From positions 45,790,312-45,854,311 of the forward strand of contig CM039464.1 in NCBI GenBank assembly GCA_022414725.1: a stretch of DNA of 64,000 nt. Direction: 5' to 3'. Below are positions 54,615-63,331 of the stretch, piece after piece. The stretch comes from Microglena sp. YARC (lineage: Eukaryota; Chlorophyta; Chlorophyceae; Chlamydomonadales; Chlamydomonadaceae). A program made the translations under genes and the position numbers. The notes beneath the pieces were generated by a model. The model searched no databases. It was given only the letters and a program-made list of their open reading frames with translations, and was not told where the DNA came from. Positions within the stretch are counted from its first letter, which is position 1. The number at the start of each line of letters is the position of its first letter.

Positions 54615-54800
54615 CAGGGTAATTCAAAGCGCGCGCTTTTGCGCTTTTGAGCGCTGACTTGTCGACCCCCTCTGCGCTTTAAGCGCAGATTTTTGCAACC
54701 CCTTGCGGGCGCTGCAAGCAATTTTTGCGCTTTTTGCACTAAAAGGCGCAGTTTTTTTGTTTTCAAGAGCGCCAAAGCGCTGGCCAATTTGGCCATTCAG
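54615..54800 (-). mobile_element. CAGGGTA-family MITE, one end degraded
   Basis: CAGGGTAATTC at 54615, then GCGC-rich interior to GCGCTGGCCAATTTGGCCA, where the ATTGACC...TACCCTG end of the sister copies is missing. Confidence 0.75.
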
Positions 54801-55021
54801 ACGGTTGACTCAGATTCCTTACAGTTGCTTTTCATATTTCCAATACATATAATTTACCCTTCAGGGTTTAGGAAATAAGCATACATGCAGGCTTCATCAT
54901 TGTCAGTACTTATATTTGCAAAAGTTGGGGGCCTGCTTGCTGGACATTGAGTCACTGCCCGAGAGGTCCAGCGATCTTTCAGATGGGGCCCCCATTGGTA
55001 CAAGTGCTAGTAGACATATTT

Positions 55022-55115
55022 AAGGTGTGTGACATTTCCCTTGATTAGGGGGTATATCACGACACTGGCTGGCTTTACTGGTCTTATCAGCTGTTACCAT
55101 TAAATAAAGTCAACT
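55022..55115 (+). repeat. direct repeat with hairpin, copy 1
   Basis: GTGTGTGACATTTCCCTTGA, TTAGGGGGTATATCAC, CTGGTCTTATCAGCTG and TTACCATTAAAT. It matches 56745-56845 in the same orientation, near the ends of the recombinase element. Confidence 0.85.
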
Positions 55116-55357
55116 GCACTATCTAGCTTGTAAGTCCAGACTGTTCAGGTCTGTCTTTGTGCTACTACCATATGCAAGAGTCACTGCAATTTCACACACA
55201 CGTGCCCTCAGGATATAAAAATCAGTCCCACTAAGTAAAGGAAAGGAGTGTAAAGGGGGACTGGGGGAAAGGTGTAGGAGTAAGGAGCATGTACAGTACA
55301 GCAGGCTTGGCTAAGTGATGGGGTATCAAAAGAAAGAAAGAGGGGGGAAAGCTAGGC

Positions 55358-55594
55358 TCAGAGGCTGGAGGCAAAGTTCAACTTGACCGAGAGGTCTGGG
55401 ATCAGATATGCCTTAATGGCATCTGATTTCCACCTACCTTGAGTTCTAATGGTCTCTAGATCTGCCCCATTAGCCCAAGCTGCTATTACACCTCCCCGTC
55501 TGAGGCTGTGCATGGCAAACCTAGCTGGATCTATGTCCAGTTTGGGGTGAGAGTGTGCAATAGCAGTGAGAAAAGACTTCAGTCTATAGGACAA
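55358..55594 (-). pseudogene. tyrosine recombinase, HxxR...W...Y catalytic end
   Basis: A 78-residue frame. HSLRRGG gives His29 and Arg32, GRWKS gives Trp55 in the place of the second His, and the nucleophile is Tyr63 in AIKAYL. The spacing HxxR-(~23)-W-(8)-Y is normal for the family. This part is intact, although the whole ORF is broken upstream. Confidence 0.8.
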
Positions 55595-55618
55595 AGCCTG
55601 ACCTGAAAGAAGGGGGGA

Positions 55619-55810
55619 CTACACTGACAAAAGTAGAGCAATAAGCTCACTCCTTTTAAGGAGGTCAAAGAAACCCATCACTAGCCAAGCTGCATCTTTA
55701 GTAAACACGTCCTCCATGTGGGGCAGCAGGGTTTTCAGCTTCCTCATGGTCTCCAGACACACAAACATGAGGGACTTACAACACTGCCCTCTTTGCCACA
55801 TGCAACTCAC
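55619..55810 (-). pseudogene. tyrosine recombinase, first catalytic Arg region
   Basis: WLVMGFFDLLKRSELIALL matches the helix with the first catalytic Arg (xxxGxRxSELxxL). Out of frame with both neighbours. Confidence 0.6.
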
Positions 55811-55964
55811 TTAGGCCCTGGAACACCCTAAAGGCCTTATAGATCTGTCCCGCAACACTGGAAACCAGAGTGCTAAGGGTCCAGTCCCTGGGCCTGTGCC
55901 ATTCAGCTAGTGCTGACATGGTTGTAATGGTGGCCGGTTGGTTATGACCTCCTGCCCAACCCAT
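55776..55964 (-). pseudogene. tyrosine recombinase, core-binding region
   Basis: A helical segment TMSALAEWHRPRDWTLSTLV and GQIYKAFRVFQGLSEL, consistent with the SAM-like N-terminal domain of tyrosine recombinases. It ends by frameshift into the next fragment. Confidence 0.55.
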
Positions 55965-56183
55965 GACCAGCTTTAACTAGCATCAAAGGCACTTGTTCCT
56001 TGGGGCCAGGAGGGAGTGCATTCTGCTCAGTAAGCAAGTAACTTCAGCCATGCACTTGGTGTCGCTTAATATCACTTGCATAAGTGTCTTGTGAGCTTCC
56101 GTACAGCCAAGGTAGAGCCCTCCAACATCCCTAACTCCCTGGCCCTTGTTGGCCTTGGAAGCTAGTGATGTGGAGAGACACTC

Positions 56184-56387
56184 TTATAGTGTGCAGGCTG
56201 AGCACTTGAATGTACCACAGGACATGGCATTCCTGCCCAAGCTGATGCACTGGGGGTGGCTGTGCTGGCTGCAGCTGGTGCACCTAAGCATCCTTCCCTT
56301 GGTGCCTTGGTAGATGGTACATCCTATGGGGGGGTGGGAGGAAGATATGAAAGGGGTAAGCTTCTGGGCAGGTCTGATCACAAGCAA
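56184..56387 (-). pseudogene. PHD-like zinc finger between RNase H and recombinase
   Basis: The minus frame reads CTIYQGTKGRMLRCTSCSQH then SHPQC and ends FKCSAC. The spacing CxxC-x4-HxxC-...-CxxC is that of a PHD finger (C4HC3). The expected second Cys of the first pair is replaced (CTIY). In cellular proteins PHD fingers read histone H3 tails. Here it may have served target-site choice, which is inference. Confidence 0.55.
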
Positions 56388-56623
56388 AGTGTGTCAGTGG
56401 GTGAGGCCACCCAAGCATATAGGAGATCCACAGTTTTTCCTAATGCCGATAATGGGATGTTATCATCCCTGATACGTGTTATTCTGGAACCCCCCTTATA
56501 CACAGCTGAGACAGCTTGGACCTTATCCATGTAGCACAAGGCTGACGTTCCTGCCAGTCTATGTGCCCAGTGCTGCAAGCAAATCATGCAAGCTTCGAGT
56601 TCCAGGACACCTATTGTGCACAT
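56378..56623 (-). pseudogene. RNase H C-terminal fragment
   Basis: VLELEACMICLQHWAHRLAG carries the catalytic Glu helix. It is followed by YMDKVQAVSAVYKGGSRITR, which fits the second Asp strand and the xxaixKGxSR turn of DIRS-type RNase H. Confidence 0.65.
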
Positions 56624-56744
56624 GTACCCCTACCGACTCATGCCACTCCAGCTCCAGAGCCTTGTCCCCAGACTCCAGGTCACTTAGTGTGCCCTTGTTA
56701 GAATTATTTAAAGTGTAGGCTGGACTTTGTAAACGTTTTAGCTC

Positions 56745-56845
56745 TTGTGTGTGTGATATTTCCCTTAATTAGGGGGTATATCACACCATTGGCTGGCCGT
56801 ACTGGTCATATCAGCTATGTTACCATTTAAATATCTGTGAGATTT
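56745..56845 (+). repeat. direct repeat with hairpin, copy 2, inside the RNase H region
   Basis: GTGTGTGATATTTCCCTTAA, TTAGGGGGTATATCACAC and CATATCAGCTATGTTACCAT. GTGTGATAT and ATATCACAC can pair. It lies between the two halves of RNase H, so it is a later insertion or part of a rearranged copy. Confidence 0.85.
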
Positions 56846-57007
56846 AAGCCTGTGCCTTGTAAGTGGTATGGTAGGTGGTGACAGGGTATAGGGCATCAAA
56901 CAAGAGTTGGATAGTGCAGGTATCCCCAAGGGTGTGACCTTTGGGGAAGAGCTATCCATCTACCTATTTTTTACCTGTCACAGGGTTGTTTCAGGGGTGG
57001 TGAGTGA

Positions 57008-57283
57008 TCAAGGTAACTTGCTCATACAACCATTTACCCCAGTGAAGGAAGTGTCTACTAGAAACCTAGGACAAGGGACACCTAATTCATCTGCCCAGTA
57101 TTGCCATCTCTCTATATTCAGCTTGGTTTCAGTTGAGTTGAACCACTTTTCCCTGTCTTCCAAGTCATGGGGTTGGAACATCTCAACCATCAGTCTCCCA
57201 CAAAGGGTTGTGATTTGAATGCAGCTATGAATGTGAGTGGGTACTGTAGGAAGACAAATTCTAGCAATAGCTGAACGACGCAA
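57008..57283 (-). pseudogene. RT-RNase H junction fragment
   Basis: The minus frame contains ITTLCGRLMVEMFQ, then LNIERWQYWADELG and FLVDTSFTGVNG. This corresponds to the end of the RT connection (LxGxLxxa...W) and the first catalytic Asp strand of RNase H (xxTDASxxGxGa in DIRS-like elements). The frame is interrupted after residue 90. Confidence 0.55.
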
Positions 57284-57670
57284 ACTTCAAGGCGAACAGG
57301 GCTGCTGTGCAAAGGCACTGAGCAGAAAAGGAAGGCAAAGAAGGAGATCGCGATGGTCGACTACGAGTCGCGGAGCAGAGGGGGAGAGGGAAGGAACTCA
57401 ATAACCTCACCTTTCTTCTCGATCTGGCTGACTGTGCACTTGATTAAATACCGGGCAGGACAGTACTGCTGTGAAAACACTGGCGGTGGTTATTCCTGGT
57501 TTTGCCCGGGGGTTTACGGGTATTTGAAATATGAAGGCGTCCTGCGGAATCTTACGTCGCGCGTCGAATACTCCATTTCACCCACTACTGTGTGGGAAAT
57601 GCGGCATTCGAAGTACCATGGTCCATCCACCCCCTCCCTGTTTCTGCTCCTGCCCATACGGGGGCCACGC

Positions 57671-57865
57671 CAGGGTACTACAAAGCGCGCGCGGCAGCGC
57701 AATTTCGTGCACGCTTTTTGAGCCCCACTGTGCGTTTCGCGCAATTATTTCAACTCCCTGTGGGCGCAGCGCGCAGTTTTTGCGCTTTTTGCACCACAAA
57801 GCGCTGACCAATTTGATGTTTCTGCGCTTTAACCACTGACCAATTTGACAAAATGTAGTACCCTG
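57671..57865 (-). mobile_element. CAGGGTA-family MITE
   Basis: CAGGGTACTAC...GTAGTACCCTG, 195 bp, with duplication GGCCACGC/AGCCACGC (57663-57670, 57866-57873), 7 of 8. GCGC-rich interior in reverse. Confidence 0.92.
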
Positions 57866-58075
57866 AGCCACGCTTAACTTCACTTGTTAGTTAAAAAAAA
57901 GTCACACCCCTTTTCTGAGAATTGACAGAATTTTTGACTGAAAACGTGGAACTGCGAACTGCCAACTGCAAGATCCAAATCCAAATCATTCGCTGAATTG
58001 CCATAGGCCCAACCTTTTCACTCATGCTCATGGCCACAGGTCTGAACTCAACAACTCAGCAACTCTAAACTCAAC

Positions 58076-58145
58076 TCAACGCAACTCAACTCAACTCAAC
58101 TCAACTCAACTCAACTCAACTCAACTCAACTCAACTCAACAAATC
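58076..58145 (+). repeat. (AACTC)n pentamer microsatellite
   Basis: About twelve ACTCA units, degenerating into AATCGCAACTCGCAACTC. Confidence 0.95.
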
Positions 58146-58229
58146 GCAACTCGCAACTCAACAACCCCCAACTGAACAAACACAAAAAAGACCCAAAGCC
58201 AGCTGATTAGGGGCAGTCAATCTAGTTCA

Positions 58230-58460
58230 TGCGCATGGCCACAGGACTAACAAAACTTATCACTAAAGCACGAGCTCAGGGCCCCCGTTGGTAAAATGAT
58301 TGTTCAGGGGTTCTGTTCATCAATGCCTTTTCTTTCACAATTCATTGTCTAGGGGGTTCTGTTCATCAGTGCCTTTTCTTTCACAATTCATTGTTTAGGG
58401 GTTCTGTTCTTCAATGCCTTTTCTTTCACAATTTATCTTCTTGTCACGCCTGCGCAATAT
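58230..58460 (-). repeat. dispersed repeat R4 with a triplicated segment
   Basis: The minus strand reads GGGGGCCCTGAGCTCGTGCT at one end. The GCATTGATGAACAGAACCCC segment is present three times (about 45-bp steps), an internal tandem duplication within a dispersed element. Confidence 0.82.
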
Positions 58461-58513
58461 CCTTTATCTTATTTCGCCTGCCCCTGTACTGTGACATACA
58501 GTCATACATACAG

Positions 58514-58769
58514 GTCTCGCAACCGCCGTCCTGCACCCCATTACGGCTCCGAGAGGACAGGCAGCAGTGACAACGAGTTAGAACAGAGGCTGCATGCCCA
58601 AATGAGCAAACAACCGGTGCCTAAGCCGAGTCATGCGCATGGTATCAGTGTGGGCGGCTCATTGTACTCAGGTCAGTCAGCGGACGAGTCTGGGCAGCAA
58701 CGCCCATGGCCGAGGATGCAACGCCAGAAAACAAGAGCGCCTATGAACAGAGGTGGGGAGGCAAGCTAA
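58514..58769 (+). CDS. terminal exon of an unidentified gene
   Basis: Acceptor CATACATACAG. The frame enters in phase 2 and ends TAA 58767-58769. It encodes about 84 polar residues (HYGSERTGSSDNELEQRLHA, GGSLYSGQSADESGQ, RMQRQKTRAPMNRGG) and is probably disordered. Its composition and the SGQxxDxxGQ motif recall the terminal exon at 52751-53686, but the stop there separates them. Upstream exons were not found, and the recombinase element lies in between. Confidence 0.5.
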
Positions 58770-58776
58770 TTTGACT

Positions 58777-59153
58777 AACATGACATAACATAACACTGAC
58801 ATAACATAACATAACATAACATATAATATAATATAATGTAATATAATATAATATAATATAATACCGGTGTAATATAATATAATACAATATAATATAATAT
58901 AATATAATATAATATAATATAATATACTATAATATAATATAATATAATATAATATAATATAATATAATATAATAAATAAATATAATATAATATAATATAA
59001 TGTAATGTAATAAGATATAATATAATATAATATAATATAATATAATATAATATAATATAATATAATATGATATGATATGATATGATATGATATGATATGA
59101 TATAATATAATATAATATGATATGATATAATATAATAACAATACAATACAATT
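58777..59153 (+). repeat. (ATAAT)n / (ACATA)n pentamer microsatellite
   Basis: About 70 units of ATAAT with ATGAT and ACATA variants, starting right after the stop codon of the preceding exon. Confidence 0.98.
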
Positions 59154-59164
59154 CAATGCTGTGC

Positions 59165-59330
59165 TGTGCCTCGCAGGGTGGTCAGGGAGAGGGGAGGGGG
59201 GGGGGGGGGGGGGGGGGGGAGGGGAGGGAAGGGGGTGATGGAGAGGTAAGGGGAGGGAGGGGAGAGGAGAGGAGAGTGTGTGAGGAGGGTGGGGGAGAGA
59301 GGGGAGAGGGGGGGAGGGCTGTGCCTTGCT
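59165..59330 (+). repeat. G-rich purine tract
   Basis: Nearly pure G/A on the + strand with a poly-G run at 59196-59219. Quadruplex-prone. No gene. Confidence 0.9.
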
Positions 59331-59339
59331 GTGCTAAGC

Positions 59340-59829
59340 TGAGCTAACGTTCTGTGTTTTTATTTTTTCTGAATTCCAACGCATGTGCTTTCCATGCCCC
59401 GTTTCATGACAGCTCCTGGAATCTTGAAGAGCCCTTATACTCATGGATTTCCTGTGCTGTGCTGTGCTGTGCTGTGCTGTGTTGCGCTGTGCTGTGCTAA
59501 CGTTCTCTGTTTTCCTTGCCCCATTTCATGGCAGCCGTCGGGGTCATGAAGGGCCCTTACAACTCATGGATCCAATGTGCTGTGCTGTGCTGTGCTAATC
59601 TCTATAATCTCTATTTTCCTTGCCCCATTTCATGGCAGCTGCTGGAGTCATGAAGGGCCTTTACAACTCATGGATCCAATGTGCCCTGCTGTGCTGTGCT
59701 GTGCTGTGCTTTTGCTGTGCTTTTGCTGTGCTGTGCTGTGCTGTGCTGTGTTTTTGCTGTGCTGTGCTGTGCTGTGCTGTGCAGTGCTGTGCTAACGTTC
59801 TCTATTTTCCTTGCCCCATTTCATGGCAG
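59340..59829 (+). repeat. tandem copies of exon 5' edge plus acceptor with (GCTGT)n
   Basis: CATTTCATGGCAG followed by the first 45-50 bp of the next exon occurs with its upstream CTATTTTCCTTGCCCC tract. Copies join at 59413, 59535, 59639 and, complete, at 59830. They are separated by TGTGCTGTGC pentamer runs. Only the last copy continues into a full exon with a donor. Confidence 0.88.
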
Positions 59830-59903
59830 CCGCTGGAGTCATGAAGGGGCCTTACAACTCATGGATCCAATGCCGGAAGGGCACTGAGGCTGCTATGGTG
59901 CAG
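59830..59903 (+). CDS. small internal exon
   Basis: 74 nt between TTCATGGCAG and GTGTGTCC. One frame is open with 24 residues (GVMKGPYNSWIQCRKG then TEAAMVQ), leaving in phase 0. No family assignment. It may belong to the MRS2-type gene downstream or to another + gene. Conservation of the edge in four copies supports it being a real exon. Confidence 0.4.
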
Positions 59904-60007
59904 GTGTGTCCTGTGCAAGATGTATGATGCATTGGTGTGTCGGTGCAGGTGTGTCCTGTGGAGATTCATGATGTGTCGGTGCAGAATTATCCTGTGCCAG
60001 GGTGGTA

Positions 60008-60085
60008 GGCCTGGGCAAGTTGGGTTGGGCAAGTCCCTTTAGCCTATTTGGCCTACCCCTGGACTGTAACATACATGCATACAGG
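60008..60085 (-). repeat. dispersed repeat R4, fragment
   Basis: The minus strand reads TACAGTCCAGGGGTAGGCCA and AATAGGCTAAAGGGACTTGC. Similar minus fragments lie at 18700-18760 and 49785-49820. Confidence 0.75.
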
Positions 60086-61130
60086 TCTAAGGGGTAATAT
60101 GTCTGAAGGGTCGCAGGTCTGAAGGGTCGTAGGTAGAGTGACAAGTGTGAGGGGTTTAGGAGGTGACGCTGGCAACGTCCTTGTCACTCTACCAACGACC
60201 CTTTGGACCTACGGCCCTTTAGACATACGACCCTTTAGACCAGTGGCCCTGTAGACCTACGACCCTGTGGACCTGCGCCCCTTTGGACCTACGGCCCTTT
60301 AGACATACGACCCTTTAGACCAGCGGCCCTGTAGACCTACGGACCTGTGGACCTGCGCCCCTTTGGACCTGCAACCCTTCAGACATGCCACCCTTTAGAC
60401 CTACGACCCTGTGGACTTGCGCCCCTTTGGACCTGCAACCCTTCAGACATGCCACCCTACATGCCACCCTTTAGACCAGCGGCCCTGTAGACCTACGACC
60501 CTGTGGACCTGCGCACCTTCGGACCTGCAACCCTTCAGACATGCCACCCTTAAGATCAACAACCATTTAGACATGCCACCCTGTAGACATGCCACCCTAT
60601 AGACATGCCACCCTTGCGATCAACAACCCTGTAGACATGCCACCCTGTAGACATGCCACCCTTGAGATCAACAACCATTTAGACATGCCACCCTGTAGAC
60701 ATGCCACCCTGTAGACATGCCACCCTTGAGATCAACAACCATTTAGACATGCCACCCTGTAGACATGCCACCCTTGAGATCAACAACCCTGTAGACATGC
60801 CACCATGTAGACATGCCACCCTTGAGATCAACAACCCTGTAGACATGCCACCCTGTAGACATGCCACCCTTGAGATCAACAACCATTTAGACATGCCACC
60901 CTGTAGACATGCCACCCTTGAGATCAACAACCATTTAGACATGCCACCCTGTAGACATGCCACCCTTGAGATCAACAACCCTGTAGACATGCCACCCTTG
61001 AGATCAACAACCATTTAGACATGCCACCCTGTAGACATGCCACCCTTAAGACGTACAACCCTTAGGACCCGCGACCCTTTAGACATGCCACCCTGTAGAC
61101 CTACGACCCTTTCTGGACAGGAGTTTTGTC
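60085..61130 (+). repeat. 18-45 bp minisatellite of GACATGCCACCCT units
   Basis: A long array of GACATGCCACCCTGTAGACA, GCCACCCTTGAGATCAACAA and (earlier) GACCTACGACCCTGTGGACC units. Both strands stay open, which explains complementary 100-residue frames; none is a gene. Confidence 0.95.
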
Positions 61131-61169
61131 TAAACATACCTGTAGCTCCTGTCAGGTGAGCGCTGGCGT

Positions 61170-61335
61170 AGTGGTATGTATGTATGTGGTTGTTACAGTC
61201 CATGAGTAGGCCAAGTAGGCTAAAGAGACTTGCCCAACCGTGACAGGAGGGGCTAAAACGAAAAAGCACTGATGAACTGAACCCCAGACAATCGTTTTGC
61301 CGACAGGGGCCCTGAGTGCTACAGGGATAATTTAT
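61170..61335 (+). repeat. dispersed repeat R4, copy
   Basis: GTATGTGGTTGTTACAGTCC, AGTAGGCCAAGTAGGCTAAA, ACTTGCCCAACCGTGACAGG and CAGGGGCCCTGAGTGCTACA. Confidence 0.85.
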
Positions 61336-61556
61336 GGCGTGGTGGTGCGTTGCCTCTTGTTGATTATGTGTGATGGACCTGGATAAGTCTTCAAACTGTC
61401 TAGTCAGCTTAGTTTGCTCCCTGGTTTTGGTGGGTATGGCACGTGGGTTGGGTGGGGTTGGGGGTGGGAGGGGGTTGAAACTGGAAGACAGCCAGCAGCC
61501 TAGAGTTGGCTGGAGCCATGTAACCAAGTTCAAGTTCATGTTTCACGATTGACGAC

Positions 61557-61730
61557 CAGGGTATTATTAAGCGCACGCGGAAGCGCGATTTGGCGCACGC
61601 CTTTTGAGCCCTACTGCGCGTTTTACGCAGTTTTTTTCACCCCCCTGCGCTTTTTGCACTACAAAGCGCTGACCAATTTGACGTTGGGGCGCTTTAAGCG
61701 CTGACCAATTTGACAAAATGTAGTACCCTG
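61557..61730 (-). mobile_element. CAGGGTA-family MITE
   Basis: CAGGGTATTATT...TGTAGTACCCTG, 174 bp, with a perfect 8-bp duplication TTGACGAC (61549-61556, 61731-61738). Confidence 0.95.
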
Positions 61731-61941
61731 TTGACGACCTGCAAGTGCGCCATCTCATTGGGGTGTGATTTTGTAGGTCTCCTAAGGTGATTGCTGACAG
61801 TAGTCAGCTCACTGGGAGACCTAAAAATCTGCCGTACAGAAGCCACGCCACTCCCAGCTGTCTCCTGTACAGAAGCCACGCCACTTCCGGCTTTCTCCTA
61901 CAGCGAAGCCAAGCCAACTCTCAATACCCTATGGTGTGTAG

Positions 61942-62192
61942 GTGGAGCGCTCCACGCTAGTTTCTATGTATGGCGTGCAGCCACGCGACTTCCGTCTGTT
62001 CGACAGTGGCCCAAACAGGCAGGGCTACGGACTTCTGACTCGAGACAAGTGCATCATAGTGTACCTCGTGTACATCAAGGCGATTATTACGTCCGAGTTT
62101 GTACTGCTGGCCCCCCCGGAGGACGACCGCTCCACCACCTTCGTCCAGCGCTTCAAGGAGCGAATCCAAGTTGATGATGGTGACCTGCGCAG
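61942..62192 (+). CDS. MRS2: MRS2/CorA-type Mg2+ transporter, N-terminal region exon
   Basis: Exon between GGTGTGTAG and GTGGGT, entering in phase 0 and leaving in phase 2. The order of motifs, QPRDFRLFD, then LLTRDKCIIVYLVYIKAIIT, then EFVLLAPPED and FVQRFKERI, matches the start of the cytosolic or matrix domain of plant and yeast MRS2 proteins (PRDLRxxD...IxxRxxAIxxNxxxIKAIIxxxxVLLxDP...FVxxLxxRL). The Gly-Met-Asn pore motif and the two membrane helices lie farther C-terminal, outside the window. Start codon and targeting peptide are upstream and not identified. The exon's 3' edge with donor is copied twice in the following intron. Confidence 0.75.
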
Positions 62193-62610
62193 GTGGGTTT
62201 GTGTGTGTATGTGCGTGCGTGTGTGTAAGTGTGTGGGGGGGGCGAGAGAAAGGGACGAATGGTTACAAAAAGCAGCGACTAGTTTTGTCAAATATGCGTC
62301 ATCAGGCGGCAGTAGTAAGACCGTTCCGCCACCTTCGTCCAGCGCTTCAAGGAGCGCATCCAAGTTGATGATGGTGACCTGCGCAGGTGGGTTTGTGTGT
62401 GTAAATGTGTGTGTGTGTGTGTGGGTGGGGTGGGGTGGGGTGTGGGGGGGGGGGGGGGGGGGGGGTGAGAGAAAGGGACGAATGGTTACAAAAAAGCAGC
62501 GACTAGTTTTGTCAAATATGTGTCATCAGGCGGCAGTAGTAAGACCATTCCACCACCGTCGTCCACAGCTTTAAGGAGCGCATCAAAGTTGATAATGTTG
62601 ACCTGCGCAG
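62193..62610 (+). repeat. two extra copies of the MRS2 exon 3' edge plus donor
   Basis: Units of 194 and 224 bp contain the coding edge (CGTCCAGCGCTTCAAGGAGC...GACCTGCGCAG), the donor GTGGGTTTG, a GT-rich run and GAGAAAGGGACGAATGGTTA. Donors stand at 62193, 62387 and 62611. The third copy is more diverged and its frame differs. No acceptor precedes the extra copies. Confidence 0.92.
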
Positions 62611-62614
62611 GTGG

Positions 62615-62810
62615 GTTTGCATTGCATTACATTACATTACATTACATTACATTGCATTGCATTGCATTGCATTACATTACATTACATTATTTATCATCGC
62701 ATTGCATTCCATTCCATAGCATTGCATCCAGCTCCGCTCCATTGCATTCCGTTCCGTTCCGTTCCATTCCATTGTATTGCCTTGCATTACATTACATTAC
62801 ATTATTGTCA
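62615..62810 (+). repeat. (ATTAC)n / (ATTGC)n / (GTTCC)n pentamer microsatellite
   Basis: Blocks of ATTAC, ATTGC and GTTCC pentamers directly after the third donor copy. Confidence 0.95.
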
Positions 62811-62845
62811 TAGACAGGTCATAGATAACTCAAGACAAGCCCAGT

Positions 62846-62876
<31 letters not shown>

Positions 62877-62974
62877 ATTCCAACCATCCTCAAAACCACA
62901 AGGGACTTGCCCAACCTGAACAAGTCCTAGGTGGCGTTGCCCAACCTGAACAAGTCGTAGGTGGCGTCGCAAGC

Positions 62975-63195
62975 GATGCAGAAAATTGGAGAAAAGTGTT
63001 GGCTATCGGAGCGACAGGTGGCATTGGAATCGAGCAGACCGAAGCTAGTTAGTTATGAGACAGTCGGTTGTGAGATAATGAGTTGAGACAGTTGGCTTTG
63101 TGTCAGGCTTCGTGTGGTTGGACGCCAGTTGCACGGACGGGGTGGCCCTGGGGCTCCTGCCCCTCCCCCAGAAGGGGGGGCACTGCAAAAAACAG
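62975..63195 (+). mobile_element. dispersed element R6, long copy
   Basis: AAAAGTGTTGGCTATCGGAG, CATTGGAATCGAGCAGACCG, TAGTTAGTTATGAGACAGTC, then GGGGCTCCTGCCCCTCCCCC and AGAAGGGGGGGCACTGCAAA. It aligns with 20010-20235 and, inverted, with 29025-29290. A poly-G run (62847-62874) precedes it, with a CCCAACCTGAACAAGTC duplication at 62910-62960. Confidence 0.78.
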
Positions 63196-63331
63196 GAAAG
63201 GCAGTTATCAAAACAATGGAGGTGGGTTTGTTGGGTTTGTTTATGTTATTCTTATTCTTTGTTTACATTATGTTTTGTATTATGTTTTATATTATCTTTT
63301 GTTCGTATTCCCTGTTTATATTATATGGAAG

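Larger units (their letters stand above)
55358..57283 (-). mobile_element. decayed tyrosine-recombinase retrotransposon (DIRS/PAT-like)
   Basis: Reading on the minus strand, the order is: RNase H N-terminal part, about 400 bp of interrupting sequence, RNase H C-terminal part, PHD-like finger, then tyrosine recombinase. The pieces are in different frames with stops, so the copy is dead. RNase H plus tyrosine recombinase instead of a DDE integrase defines the DIRS/Ngaro/PAT order. Reverse transcriptase is only hinted at the upstream end. Direct repeats at 55022 and 56745 might be related to the split repeats of PAT-type elements. Confidence 0.7.

Noticed and set aside
58677..59156. Long minus ORFs rich in Ile and Tyr
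   Set aside because: Translation of the ATAAT pentamer array.
60679..61018. Complementary 105-111 codon ORFs on both strands
   Set aside because: Both arise from the GACATGCCACCCT minisatellite.
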